DNA from: Sphingomonas nostoxanthinifaciens
GTDB taxonomy: Bacteria > Pseudomonadota > Alphaproteobacteria > Sphingomonadales > Sphingomonadaceae
Direction of reading: 5' to 3'
NCBI RefSeq assembly: GCF_019930585.1
Contig: NZ_CP082839.1
Span: forward strand, 1,054,001 to 1,118,000
DNA: 64,000 bases
Shown here: positions 26,032-34,334 of the stretch, one piece after another
Layout of the letters: the number at the start of each line of letters is the position of its first letter
Position numbering within the stretch: the first letter of the stretch is position 1
Position numbers and translations under genes: made by a program
Notes under the pieces: generated by a model
The model's input: the letters and a program-made list of their open reading frames with translations, nothing else
Databases searched by the model: none
What the model was told of the DNA's origin: nothing

Positions 26032-26400
26032 ATGTCCAAGCTCTTCGTCGGCTTCCTCAGTTCCGCGCAGCTGACCGCGCACCACGCCGCCGGCCACGCG
26101 GTCGAGCAGTTCGCCCTGTCCGAGACGCAGAAGGTCGTCGCCACCCTCAAGACGACCTCGATCGGCGCGACCGTCACCGCCGACATCACGGCGCTGAAGG
26201 ACTCGACGCTGACCGGCGCGGAGAAGTACGAGCAGGTGGTGGCGAACACCGCGCCGCTCGTCCTGTCCTATGTCACAGGTGGCGGGCTCGCCTCCCTGGC
26301 CTCGGACGCGGCCGACGTCGCGCGCGAGCTGGTGCAGTCGCTCTACAATGACGTGGCGTCGGCGCTGAAGCCTGCCGCTGCGCCGGCGGCCGCGGCCTGA
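26032..26400 (+). CDS. Phage-associated hypothetical protein
   Basis: A 122-residue protein starting MSKLFVGFLSSAQLTAHHAA with GGAG 12 bp upstream, 19 bp after the holin-like gene. It has one weakly hydrophobic stretch (TAPLVLSYVTGGGLASLAS) and Ala-rich tails, with no recognised motif. Position at the end of the lysis region and same strand indicate it is a late phage gene. It ends just before a hairpin shared with a convergent small gene. Confidence 0.55.
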   Translation: MSKLFVGFLSSAQLTAHHAAGHAVEQFALSETQKVVATLKTTSIGATVTADITALKDSTLTGAEKYEQVVANTAPLVLSYVTGGGLASLASDAADVARELVQSLYNDVASALKPAAAPAAAA

Positions 26401-26407
26401 CCCATGC

Positions 26408-26433
26408 GGCGGAGGGGCTTATTGCTCCTCCGC
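26408..26433. terminator. Hairpin between convergent phage genes
   Basis: GGCGGAGG at 26408-26415 and CCTCCGCC at 26426-26433 form an 8-bp perfect stem with a 10-base loop, 8 bp after the plus-strand stop at 26400. The minus-strand gene's own stop lies inside the loop, so the stem is part of that gene's 3' end. Confidence 0.65.
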
Positions 26434-26638
26434 CAGCGCGGCGTCGATCGACCGGTGCCACATGTCTTGCTGCGACCATGGGATATCGGCGCAGGATCAT
26501 CTCGATGGTCGGCTCGCGCATTGCAGCGATGATGACCCGTGCGACATCCTGATAAGACCGCCAGGCATCATCTTGAAGCCGCCCGCTTTGACTTGCGAGG
26601 ACCCGCGCCACCCGCTCGATCATGGTCGGTCCGGTCAT
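26419..26638 (-). pseudogene. Small phage protein, frameshifted
   Basis: From ATG 26638 (or 26623) the frame reads MIERVARVLASQSGRLQDDA, WRSYQDVARVIIAAMREPTI and EMILRRY. After a one-base shift near 26480 the sense goes on as PWSQQDMWHRSIDAALAEEQ to TAA 26419. The pattern 'ERVARAL...ARAAIEAMREPT...W..MIDAAL' is common in small sphingomonad and rhizobial phage proteins of unknown role. In the unshifted frame the protein would run on into the antisense of the previous gene with improbable Arg/Pro content. Confidence 0.55.
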
Positions 26639-26897
26639 AGTCTCTCTTGCGACAGCGCGGTTGTGACGACGGTCAATATGGCCCGCGTCCATCCCATAAG
26701 GAAAGGGTGATGTCCCGCTCTCCCCCCCCGTTCGTTCTGCCCGTGCATGATTCCGCAACCGGCGCTTCGAGCCAACTGCGCGATCCCCATTTCCTCCATG
26801 TCCGAGTCAATTTCGAGAAAACTCGATCGGGAATAGGCTTCGGGAAAGCGGCTCTTTTACCGGTTACGACAGCGCCGTCACGCCCCCGCTTTCCCGT

Positions 26898-27173
26898 TCA
26901 ACTTCCTGTTAAGGAAGGCAGGCGACTTTCGATAAGCGGCATGAGAGCCGAAACCGACATGCTCACGACCGATCGGAGCAACGGCGTACCGTCCGCCTGT
27001 TCGACCCTGACCTCGATCGCGGCGGTCGCTTTGCCTTTGTGTATCTCATCGATCGCCATCGCGGCTGCACTTTGAATGGCTTCGGTGAGCGCATCTTCAG
27101 GCCGGTCGTATTCGCTTCCGCCATCCCGCGAGCGGAATTCGGAATTGATGGCGTGAATGTAAAGCGTGGGCAT
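26898..27173 (-). CDS. DUF6894 family protein
   Basis: A 91-residue protein, preferred start MPTLYIHAINSEFRSRDGGS at 27173 (a further in-frame ATG at 27212). DUF6894 members are short proteins of the form MPRYFF(H)...DGxxxxD..G.EL.....A..EA; here GGSEYDRPEDALTEAIQSAA fits, followed by the conserved strand AAIEVRVEQADGTPLLRSVV. Function unknown; often found near stress or mobile genes in alphaproteobacteria. It stands alone between the prophage and a Crp/Fnr regulator. Confidence 0.65.
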   Translation of the reverse strand: MPTLYIHAINSEFRSRDGGSEYDRPEDALTEAIQSAAAMAIDEIHKGKATAAIEVRVEQADGTPLLRSVVSMSVSALMPLIESRLPSLTGS

Positions 27174-27305
27174 AGCGCAGGCCTCGTCGGAGGCGCAGAC
27201 GCTTCGGCCCACAGCCGTCGGCGCCTCTCAAGCTACAACCGACGATGATCCTGATATGCTTGAAGTTCGCCCAGGGGACAATGTCGAAAGTTAAGGTTGC
27301 CAGCC

Positions 27306-28019
27306 TTATTTGAGGCGCTTGTGCAGGTAATTGGCATCGAAGCCAGATATGTACGTCAGGGCAGCCGGGTCCTTGATGTGCAACATGCCCCGGCTCAGTT
27401 CGATCGCGCCGGAACGCCGCAATTCCTGAAGGATGCGGTTGATGTGGACCGAGGTCATGCCGAGCGCGTCGGCGAGCACCGCCTGCGGAAGCGGCAGCTC
27501 CATAGTAGAGCCGTCGCTCAGGCCGATCCGGACGGCACGTAGGAACAGCTCTAGGATAAGGTGGGCGACCCGTTCAATGCTGGAGCGACGACCTAGGCTG
27601 ACGATCCAGGCACGTAACGTACCCTCATCGACGAGCTGCGCGATGTACATGGCAGTCGCGATGCGAGGATGTGACGCCAGCATCTCGTCCATCGCCGTGC
27701 GGCCAATCGTCGCGACAGAGGCCCTAGTGACAGTTTGGATGCTGTGATCCATCTCGGCGAGCATACCGATGTGCAGGTCGCACGCGTCGCCCGGCATGAG
27801 GAATGCCATGATCTGGCGGGTTCCGCTGGGCAGAACCTTGTAGCGGAAGGCCCAGCCTTCCAGCACGACCAGCACCGGGCCTGGTGGGTCCCCCTCACGG
27901 ATTAGATCCTTTCGCGCTCCGTACGCTTTTGGGTGCGCGGTGACGCGCTCCAACGCGCGCAGTTCAGAGTTATCGAAGTCCGCAAATCCGCGGAGCTTTT
28001 CAATGAAGCGGTTCCCCAT
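27306..28019 (-). CDS. Crp/Fnr family transcriptional regulator
   Basis: A 237-residue regulator. The N-terminal cyclic-nucleotide-type barrel has REGDPPGPVLVVLEGWAFRY and RQIMAFLMPGDACDLHIGML. The C-terminal helix-turn-helix is LPLPQAVLADALGMTSVHIN with RILQELRRSGAIELSRGMLH. No N-terminal cysteine cluster is seen, so it is not an oxygen-sensing Fnr; it belongs to the widespread alphaproteobacterial Crp/Fnr proteins with unknown ligand. A related regulator sits at 61925-62665. It is a single gene. The AT-rich leader at 28021-28110 holds several TTGAT/ATCAA half-sites but no perfect FNR box. Confidence 0.9.
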   Translation of the reverse strand: MGNRFIEKLRGFADFDNSELRALERVTAHPKAYGARKDLIREGDPPGPVLVVLEGWAFRYKVLPSGTRQIMAFLMPGDACDLHIGMLAEMDHSIQTVTRASVATIGRTAMDEMLASHPRIATAMYIAQLVDEGTLRAWIVSLGRRSSIERVAHLILELFLRAVRIGLSDGSTMELPLPQAVLADALGMTSVHINRILQELRRSGAIELSRGMLHIKDPAALTYISGFDANYLHKRLK

Positions 28020-28153
28020 AGAGGTAGCCTACTGACGAGCTATGTTAATTGATATTGCCAGGTAACATTGCATTTAATCAATAAGATACCGATCGTCACG
28101 GCCGTATCGTTGCCATATCATGCGGCCTTTCCAGCAACGACAAGCTGTGATTT

Positions 28154-28384
28154 GTGGCACACGGCACACCAACGGAAACGCTTCGGGTAACGGCGCAGGC
28201 GTTGAGAGACTGGCTGGCACGGCTCGATCAGGAGCGTGTCGGCCAACTGGCCGCTTGCTACATCGATCAAGCCGCCCACCTTTTGGATGACGAGGCGAGG
28301 ACGCGCATAGCCGATAAGCCGGGCAACGCTCGCGATCCAGGCAGGCGCGCGGCTCCGGGAGACGACGACAGTAACCTGCGATAA
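28154..28384 (+). CDS. Possible small hypothetical protein
   Basis: GTG start; 76 residues with a plausible helical stretch ALRDWLARLDQERVGQLAAC and YIDQAAHLLDDEA. Third-position GC fits real coding, but there is no ribosome site and the last 20 residues look like noise. The antisense frame is also open. Kept as a weak candidate. Confidence 0.3.
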   Translation: MAHGTPTETLRVTAQALRDWLARLDQERVGQLAACYIDQAAHLLDDEARTRIADKPGNARDPGRRAAPGDDDSNLR

Positions 28385-28511
28385 CATAGCGGGTTATAGA
28401 GGCGACCGTAGCATCTGCTACCTTGAGGCGTCGCCGCGAGCGTGCAGGCAGCGACAACGCTCCGCACCGGAGCGGCGTACTTCCTGACGGGCTCATACCG
28501 GGGATGCTGCG

Positions 28512-28683
28512 ATGACACTGGATAATGACGAGACTTACTATCAGCGCCGGGCCGAACAGGAGCTCTCCATCGCGAGCGCGACCGCTGATTCGCCGATCAA
28601 GGATCCACCTCGACCTTGCGTCACGCTACGCGACGCTGCGCGAGCTCGCTGTTCGGGACGGCTCACAAACGAGCCGACCATGA
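28512..28683 (+). pseudogene. Small sphingomonad protein, frameshifted
   Basis: ATG 28512 gives MTLDNDETYYQRRAEQELSI, then ASATADSPIK. After a shift near 28605 another frame continues HLDLASRYATLRELAVRDGS with QTSRP and TGA at 28681. Together this is a 57-residue protein of a common sphingomonad type (DxxYYxRRAExEL...HxxLAxxYxxRL). Role unknown. The unshifted reading runs on with Arg/Pro-rich sequence and is unlikely. Confidence 0.55.
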
Positions 28684-28762
28684 TCGCGCCGATGCTGCGC
28701 ACGGCAAGGTAGGCGCGGCAATCTACCGGGCGGTGCTGCCAATCCAGATCGAGGAGGTGCCG

Positions 28763-29061
28763 GTGACCTACACGATCGGCACGGCGTCGGGCAGCGGCAA
28801 GCGCACGTGCATCCTGACAGACAGCGAGTCGCGCGCCACGACGCAGGCGACCACTGCCGGGAAGGTCAAGGAGCCGGTGCTGCTGCTCACCTCGATCGCG
28901 CGAGCCGCTGGCATGACCAGCGATGGCTATGCCCTCACGGTGCGCGATGCGCAGCTCAGCAAGGACGAAGCGGTCACCACCGCCTCGACCGCCGCCGTCC
29001 TCGCCCCCAAGCAATGCTGTTCACGGTGCTGTCGAGCCCGCTGTTCCAGGTGGAGCGCTAA
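28763..29061 (+). CDS. Hypothetical protein, possible 3' frameshift
   Basis: GTG 28763 follows GAGGAGG. Translation: MTYTIGTASGSGKRTCILTD, SESRATTQATTAGKVKEPVL, MTSDGYALTVRDAQLSKDEA, then LAPKQ. In this frame the tail becomes Cys/Arg-rich to about 29250. In the +1-shifted frame it ends sensibly as MLFTVLSSPLFQVER at 29061, so a frameshift near 29015 is suspected. Coordinates follow the shifted reading. No family is recognised; composition resembles the nearby phage proteins. Confidence 0.4.
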
Positions 29062-29150
29062 GCGCTCTGTGGCGTCTCGTCTTATGCTGTCAGATAAGAG
29101 TTGTGCGCCGCGACAGGATGTCCGACGCCGGTTGACCGAACGCTGTGATC

Positions 29151-29321
29151 ATGGCCGCGTCTCATGCTCCCGCTTCTGTCCGGTTCGATTCACATTGGCT
29201 TTACCCGTCGCACCATGTCTACGCGGGGCGACGGCCCAAGCCGGATGTTGAGAACCTGTCGTTGGACGAGCACATTCGCCTTTACCGTTGCCAGCTGGAC
29301 ATGGCATGCCACCCGGACTGA
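29151..29321 (+). CDS. Short ORF, 56 residues, hypothetical
   Basis: An ATG at 29151 opens a 57-codon frame too short for usual ORF cut-offs: MAASHAPASVRFDSHWLYPS, VYAGRRPKPDVENLSLDEHI, then RLYRCQLDMACHPD. Amino-acid composition is balanced, third positions are GC-rich, and the acidic helix LSLDEHIRLYRCQL looks real. There is no strong ribosome site. Function unknown. It shares direction with the small genes around it. Confidence 0.45.
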   Translation: MAASHAPASVRFDSHWLYPSHHVYAGRRPKPDVENLSLDEHIRLYRCQLDMACHPD

Positions 29322-29450
29322 GCACGAGCTGCTTTTCGGCGACGCCAGTGTGGGCGAGCGCTCTTTGTGCCCATCGCGGCGGCCCAATCGGGCAGCGTCT
29401 CAAGCGCCAGACTAATGGCGCCCCCTTTCCCGCTCGAGCGTTTTGGCCGG

Positions 29451-29687
29451 ATGTCCGAGAACCGCCCCACCACCGACGAGCTGCGCGCGCTGATCGTGGA
29501 GATCCTGCAAGGTGCGACTGATGACGACCGATGGGACAGACTGGTCGGACCGGTACTGCTCGTACCTATCTGGCTCCATATTAAGTCGAACTGGGATATC
29601 GACCTCTTTGGAGAGACGGCCGACAGGCGCGCGATGGTCAAAGCGGTCGAGATCGTGCGCGGTCTGTACCCTCACGCTCGGCCGTAG
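29451..29687 (+). CDS. Hypothetical protein
   Basis: A 78-residue acidic protein: MSENRPTTDELRALIVEILQ, GATDDDRWDRLVGPVLLVPI, HIKSNWDIDLFGETADRRAM, VKAVEIVRGLYPHARP. Balanced composition and two helices suggest a genuine small protein; no family recognised. ATGs at 29415 and 29367 are in frame but have no better ribosome site. It is followed after 10 bp by a tiny membrane ORF on the same strand. Confidence 0.55.
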   Translation: MSENRPTTDELRALIVEILQGATDDDRWDRLVGPVLLVPIWLHIKSNWDIDLFGETADRRAMVKAVEIVRGLYPHARP

Positions 29688-29697
29688 AGACGGCCTC

Positions 29698-29811
29698 ATG
29701 CGCCTTTTCTTCTGGCAAGACTTAGTATTCACCTTCGCGCTTTTGCTAATTATGGCCGCGACGATGGCGATTATAGGTGCCCACCCGGGGGGCTTTGCGT
29801 TCTCAGAATAG
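29698..29811 (+). CDS. Tiny single-helix membrane protein
   Basis: 37 residues: MRLFFWQDLVFTFALLLIMA and ATMAIIGAHPGGFAFSE, one transmembrane helix. The gene starts 10 bp after the stop of the hypothetical gene before it. Too short for family recognition. Tandem arrangement with a soluble acidic protein might be a small regulatory pair, but that is speculation. Confidence 0.4.
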   Translation: MRLFFWQDLVFTFALLLIMAATMAIIGAHPGGFAFSE

Positions 29812-30060
29812 AAGGCTTTCATTAACCTTCAGGCCACGCGCGGAGGCTTTATTCCGCCATCTCCCAGAAATTGTTAACGATGATCCCGAATAGTCGCGCA
29901 CGACCTCGGAGAGCTCAAAGATTGAGCATTTCGCTCGTCCAGCGTTTCTGTGACCCACGAGCCAGCCGTAATGTTCGTCGCGTCCGCCTACCGACCGGCC
30001 GCAACGTCGGGAGCGAAACGCTTTCCTGCGGCATTTATCGACGGAGCGGGGTATAGTATC

Positions 30061-30336
30061 ATGCGGAATGATATCTTGGGACGAACGCGAGTGCCCATAC
30101 GATTGCCAGACGCGGAACGGATACGCTGGTTGATTGCAGAGTGCGCTGCGCAGCATTCCGACCAAGAAACTGAGCATTTTTTGGAGCATATTTTGCAAAT
30201 TGAATTGATTAGCGCTGGTGCGCGTGACGAATTCAGTTGGCGCCTTGCTAGTTGCAGTGGGACATTTTTTGAAATTGAAGCGCTGCAACAGGCGGCCAGC
30301 CTCGTGCACAAGCGGTACCCGCTGATATACGGTTGA
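30061..30336 (+). CDS. Hypothetical protein in AT-richer DNA
   Basis: A 91-residue protein: MRNDILGRTRVPIRLPDAER, IRWLIAECAAQHSDQETEHF, LEHILQIELISAGARDEFSW, ASLVHKRYPLIYG. The codon use is more AT-rich than in flanking genes, which hints at transfer. No motif recognised. The start follows GGGGTATAGTATC, an acceptable ribosome site. A frame extending to 29950 upstream is not supported. Confidence 0.5.
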   Translation: MRNDILGRTRVPIRLPDAERIRWLIAECAAQHSDQETEHFLEHILQIELISAGARDEFSWRLASCSGTFFEIEALQQAASLVHKRYPLIYG

Positions 30337-30511
30337 GTAACCGTGTACCTTTCCCGCATGCGGTAGGCAAATCGCACGGTGTCGGCACGAGCATCAGCGC
30401 GTTTTGCAGAATAGCCTATCTGCCGCCGGCCAGAGTGATCGGGTTTCCCAAAAGCGGTTGCAAAGAAAACCAATCGCTTTTGGATTGCCAGGCTGCTCGA
30501 CGCTGGTCATC

Positions 30512-30784
30512 GTGAGCGACATCGAAGACGAGGTGATCGACATGAGCGAGGCGCCCGACTGGTTTGAACTCGTTAAAATTGTCCAACCGAGTTCGTTCGA
30601 TGGCAGGATCGGCTGGAACGAGATCAGTGAGGCAATGGCCTTGGTTGACGCGGTCGCTGAAGTTTTGTGTTCGCCCCCCGCAGCGGGCATGACGATCGTG
30701 TTCGTCGCGGTTGCCGATCGCCCTCGGCGTCTTGGCCGAAGTGCCATCAAAGCGCTCAAAGATCATCCAAGCTTTCCGGGATGA
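30512..30784 (+). CDS. Hypothetical protein
   Basis: GTG start at 30512 giving 90 residues: MSDIEDEVIDMSEAPDWFEL, PSSFDGRIGWNEISEAMALV, AVAEVLCSPPAAGMTIVFVA, RSAIKALKDHPSFPG. It is acidic at the front with one hydrophobic strand. The reading frame extends upstream to 30404 with less typical residues. No family recognised. It directly precedes a transposase remnant. Confidence 0.45.
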   Translation: MSDIEDEVIDMSEAPDWFELVKIVQPSSFDGRIGWNEISEAMALVDAVAEVLCSPPAAGMTIVFVAVADRPRRLGRSAIKALKDHPSFPG

Positions 30785-30809
30785 GCCATGGAGTTTATGC
30801 GTTCGACTA

Positions 30810-30930
30810 CCTAAGTCCGACATGGCCAAGGCTAGTGCTTTTGGCGGCAAGCGCTGGCCGCCGCTGTGCCGCTTCCTCAACGCCGGACAGCTGAAGATCG
30901 ACAATAACATCGCCGAAAGGCGTAGCGCAG
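30810..30930 (+). mobile_element. IS66-type transposase remnant
   Basis: The frame reads MAKASAFGGKRWPPLCRFLN followed by AGQLKIDNNIAERR. The tail matches the IS66 transposase signature (RWPALTRFLDDGRLEIDNNAAER). Only about 40 codons remain, with no ends visible. It borders a truncated ECF sigma-factor gene, so insertion or later deletion probably removed that gene's 5' half. Confidence 0.65.
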
Positions 30931-30934
30931 TCTC

Positions 30935-31207
30935 GTGTCGATCGAGGCAGCCGATGAGGCTTCCCTTGCAGTCACGCCGGCGCAGGGGGCGCGGCTGCTT
31001 GCCGCTGATCTCCTACGTGCGCTCAACGGTCTACCCGACGATCAGCGTTCGGTGCTATTGCTCGTCTCCGTCGAGGATCTGTCCACTGCGGAGGCGGCGG
31101 TGATGAAGGTGCCGATGGGCACCGTGACGTCGTGCCTGTAACATGGGCGCGACCAGCTGGCGACAATCATGGAGGCCGGCGAGCAGCCCCGGCTAAGGAG
31201 GGCCGCG
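30935..31207 (+). pseudogene. ECF sigma factor, region-4 remnant
   Basis: The frame encodes ARLLAADLLRALNGLPDDQR, SVLLLVSVEDLSTAEAAVMK and VPMGTVTSCL, then TAA, HGRDQLATIMEAGEQPRLRR. LPDDQRSVLLLVSVEDLSxAEAA and VPxGTV are the sigma-4 helices of RpoE-type sigma factors; the DNA-contacting helix is cut by the TAA at 31139. Region 2 is missing, replaced by an IS66 scar. The partner anti-sigma gene follows and is also broken. Confidence 0.72.
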
Positions 31208-31986
31208 TGACCATGCCAGGCGGCGAGGACACCTGATGGCGTGGATCGAAGGACGGTTGCCGCGGGCGACGGTCACGTCGGCGAACTGGAGCGTGCCGGC
31301 AAACGGGTAGGTGCTGCCGTCGCCAAGCGGCGGTCGACCGCTACCTAGCCAGCCATCCCAAAGGCCGGGTACCTTCGCGTAAAGACCGATCAAAGGCGGC
31401 AATTCGTTCACACCTTCGCGCCAATCGCCGCCGAGCCGATACCGGCCGCCATGCGCATCAGCGCGATCTCAGCGCGGGCACGGGCTGAGGGCAGGCGGTA
31501 GTCGCGGCAGTGCTGCTCGCCATCGGCTTTGGGCGGAGGATGGGGCATTCGTGACATGCCTGCGCCGCCTCACACCGGCATTGCCGCGCTCGCACAGGGG
31601 GCGACAGAGAGCTACGGTGTAGGGTTCGGACACGCTGCGCCGCGCTGAACTCAGCGACCCCTAGCAACTCGTGCCCTGGATGTCGGCACGTCTGGGCGCT
31701 GTGGTGGTCTCAGATCTCGCGTCGGCAGGCTACCGTTTCGTCGGCGGTCAGCCGGTGACGACCGCGCATGGCCCGCCCGCCCTGTTCCTGTGCGACAGAC
31801 CGCGCACCCTTCGGCTCAGTGTGATAACCCTGCCGATGGAAATCGACGAAACCGCCCGCAAGACCGCCATCGCAGAGGGGAAGTGGATCGGGCAGCTGGG
31901 CGAGGTGCAGCGTGGTCTCGTCCGGCCGCACCCGCCGCGTGCGCGTCATCGCCGATCCCATTCGCTTGCAGGTCAATCAGACGTAG
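31207..31986 (+). pseudogene. Membrane anti-sigma factor remnant
   Basis: Pieces in three frames follow anti-sigma order. A front segment AWIEGRLP is near 31238, and RYLASHPKGRVPSR near 31340. A run like AVLLAIGFGGGWG, probably the transmembrane helix, is near 31510. The periplasmic part MSARLGAVVVSDLASAGYRF, VGGQPVTTAHGPPALFLCD and LRLSVITLPMEIDETARKTA is at 31680-31880. The end IADPIRLQVNQT is at 31948-31986. Pairing with the ECF gene immediately upstream supports the call. Several frameshifts are present. Confidence 0.6.
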
Positions 31987-32017
31987 CACACTACCTCAAC
32001 CAACAAGGGGAACAGAT

Positions 32018-32383
32018 ATGACCGAACCAGCCGAAGTAGGGCTAATCGAGGCAAGCATCATGCGCGTCTGGAATGAGCGCGACGATGAGCGGCGGCTGAT
32101 GTCGATCGAAGAGATCTACCATGCCGCCGCAACGATCTACGAACCCAACCGAGCGGTGACGGGACATCGGCAGATTTCTACGGTGGTCGCCGAGGTGCTT
32201 GCCGAGACTCCGCCGGGATTCCGGTTCGAGGTGACCGGTCCGACGCTTGGCCATCACGGCCTCGCCGTGACGCGGTGGCAGGGCGGGCCTCCGGGAGAAG
32301 TGACAATCAGCGGGGCCGACGCGGTTCGGGTTGCTGACGGCAAGATCTTCGAGCATTACTTCTTCTTTGACCCGAAGCTTTGA
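32018..32383 (+). CDS. NTF2-like / SnoaL-like protein
   Basis: A 121-residue protein, ATG 32018 with AAGGGG 8 bp upstream. The fold pattern is IMRVWNERDDERRLMSIEEI for the N-terminal helix, YEPNRAVTGHRQISTVVAEV, then strands FRFEVTGPTLGHHGLAVTRW and ISGADAVRVADGKIFEHYFF. This matches nuclear-transport-factor-2-like small isomerase/hydrolase families. Active-site residues differ widely in this group, so no reaction is assigned. It lies after the dead anti-sigma gene and may once have been its target. Confidence 0.75.
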   Translation: MTEPAEVGLIEASIMRVWNERDDERRLMSIEEIYHAAATIYEPNRAVTGHRQISTVVAEVLAETPPGFRFEVTGPTLGHHGLAVTRWQGGPPGEVTISGADAVRVADGKIFEHYFFFDPKL

Positions 32384-32814
32384 CGCAAGCTCTTTCAAAA
32401 GCTAGTCAGGGAGCGATAAGCGTCAATCGCGGTGCCTAAGTTAATGCTGTCTGATTGATCATCCGCCGTATTCTTGACAAAAGTTGATTATTAGATGTGG
32501 CGACCATGCGACGTAACGGCGCCTCGGCATCGGGGTGGCACCTCACCGGCGGAAACTGGACCTACCGGCGAGGTGCCTCTTAACAGTGCGTCAGCGTGTA
32601 GCTCTGCAGCGTTGGCTTTTCCCCTTCTCAGCGGATCTTCCCGCCCCTAACATTCTTGCTGCGAGCCAAAGTTCAAATGTGATTTTCTCAGTGTCGAAAC
32701 GACCGCCTTTGGCTCAAGATCCAGGCTCCAGCGCTGGTTCGGCAGCAGCGCTAGCGTCGGAGCGGTCGCCCGCGCGCGACCGCGCTTTCGTCCCGTCCGG
32801 CGACGCACCGTCAG
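32384..32814. other. Intergenic stretch, no gene seen
   Basis: About 430 bp between the NTF2-like gene and an IS3 remnant. Composition is mixed, and the part near 32460-32500 is AT-rich (TTGACAAAAGTTGATTATTAG), which could hold a promoter facing right. No open frame with a ribosome site was found. Confidence 0.45.
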
Positions 32815-33215
32815 ACTTCCTCACGGTAGATCCGTTCGGTCTTCTTGCGGCGATCTTTGTGCCGTCCCGGCGCAGCAGGATGTGCAGCCGCCGATAGCTG
32901 AACCGGAAGGCCCCGCTGCGCCAACCACCGCAAATGCGACCGCAGGTCGCCATAATCCGACCAGCGCAAACGATACCGCGTGCTTTTGCGGTCCGCTCCG
33001 ACGACAGCACACGCCCGCCGCTCGCTCATTCCGAGCGCCGTCTGGATATGCGCAACCGCTTCCCGCTCCGCAGCAGGCATCACCTGTTTTTTTGAAAGCA
33101 GGTCCTTCAGACGTGCGTTGTCGAGCATTGTGTCCGCCAGCCGCCGGTTGGGTCGAGCGTTGTTCTCCTCGAGCGCTCGCAGCGGCTTCGCGTCGGGCGT
33201 CCAGGCCGCCGACCT
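32815..33215 (-). mobile_element. IS3-family transposase remnant (orfA end plus orfB start)
   Basis: Minus frame: LRALEENNARPNRRLADTML with DNARLKDLLSKKQ is the end of orfA, then AAEREAVAHIQTALGMSERR, ACAVVGADRKSTRYRLRWSD and YRRLHILLRRDGTK are the start of orfB of an IS3 (IS407-like) element. The catalytic DDE part is missing. It differs clearly in sequence from the intact IS3 element at 60437-61650, so it is a separate old insertion. Confidence 0.75.
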
Positions 33216-33442
33216 TAGCTCCAGGACATTGCCGATCAAATGCACGCGCGAACAGAAACGCCAAACCGGTGGATTAAGATGTTGATTGGTAGAAACATTA
33301 TCGTTGAACCATCTGACGATCATCACCATATTAAGTTCACGTCCGAGGCTCGGCGTTCGATGCAGGTCTTACTTAGCATCGAGTGATTGTAAGTTTGTTG
33401 AAATGCGTCTGACATACGATACATGGGTCGGTGGAGAGGGCT

Positions 33443-33613
33443 ATGGACGTGACGCGCGCAGACGCGATGCTCCGCGAGGTTTTGATTTTTCTTGACGAGC
33501 GTGGTCCGACGATCGCCGGCTGCTACGTTCAGATGGCTCTTGATGCCTTCGATATGGATGACCTTAACAGAGCGGGCGTTGCACCGGCACAGGGGCTGGG
33601 TCGAGACGGTTGA
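33443..33613 (+). CDS. Small hypothetical protein
   Basis: 56 residues: MDVTRADAMLREVLIFLDER, GPTIAGCYVQMALDAFDMDD, then LNRAGVAPAQGLGRDG. GGAGAGG lies 6 bp before the ATG. The LDERGPTIAGCYVQMALDAL pattern recurs in short sphingomonad proteins of unknown function, to my recollection. An in-frame ATG at 33431 is less likely. Confidence 0.6.
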   Translation: MDVTRADAMLREVLIFLDERGPTIAGCYVQMALDAFDMDDLNRAGVAPAQGLGRDG

Positions 33614-34138
33614 TGATCTCTTCTAGAGCATGGATCGAATCTAACTCGCCCCCCATTTGCTACGCGCCGCAACATGGGCATCGCCCGCCGTCGCTGTAAC
33701 GGATGTTCGCGTTCGTGAGTGTGCGGCCGATACCGTTGCAGCTACGATGCTGGTTAAGCTCGACGGGGACGATCAGCCTGCCGCTCGCCCAAGGGCACGA
33801 TGCTCTAATTGTACGCTGACCGATTAATCGGCTAAGCCATCTCAACCCTACGGTTATGCGCGATCTATCAGTTGTTGATAAGCTGTGCCTCGTGCCCGCG
33901 TACGGTCATGATCAGCAGCATTCCGTTGTGGTGAAGTTTTAAAGGGCAGAGTAGGCGAACGCTCTCCCGAGCGCCCGAACTGCCTTGGTGATCTGCTTGC
34001 TGGAACCGGACAGCCAAAAAATTTCGTCTCCGCATCGGTATGCGCGACGTTTCGTCCACAAATGAGTTGAAGATGCGATGGCCAGCCGAGCGAGAATGAA
34101 GGCGCCTGCTCAGTCACTTAGGACGTAAGTATATGCCC
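33614..34138. other. Non-coding stretch
   Basis: About 525 bp with no supported gene. Short open frames on both strands are composed of rare residues and lack ribosome sites. No repeat longer than about 10 bp, hairpin with T-run or RNA gene was recognised. Confidence 0.45.
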
Positions 34139-34330
34139 ATGTCGCCAGAACAGTATCGTAATGAATCGTCCTCGTTGCGGATACGGATCAATCTCATACA
34201 TCATCAAATCGATCAACTATTTAAAAAATCGACCGAAGATTTTTCGAGTGATACATTTAGAGAGCTTGTTGCAAACCATCAGCGGTGCATCGGAGAGTTA
34301 TCTGAGATAAACAGAAAATTCCTGTGCTAA
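34139..34330 (+). CDS. Small AT-rich hypothetical protein
   Basis: 63 residues: MSPEQYRNESSSLRIRINLI, HHQIDQLFKKSTEDFSSDTF, RELVANHQRCIGELSEINRK. It is rich in Asn, Lys and Ser with A/T-ending codons, unlike its surroundings, so recent transfer is likely. A helical, possibly dimeric protein; no family recognised. An ATG 6 bp upstream is also in frame. Confidence 0.5.
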   Translation: MSPEQYRNESSSLRIRINLIHHQIDQLFKKSTEDFSSDTFRELVANHQRCIGELSEINRKFLC

Positions 34331-34334
34331 AACA

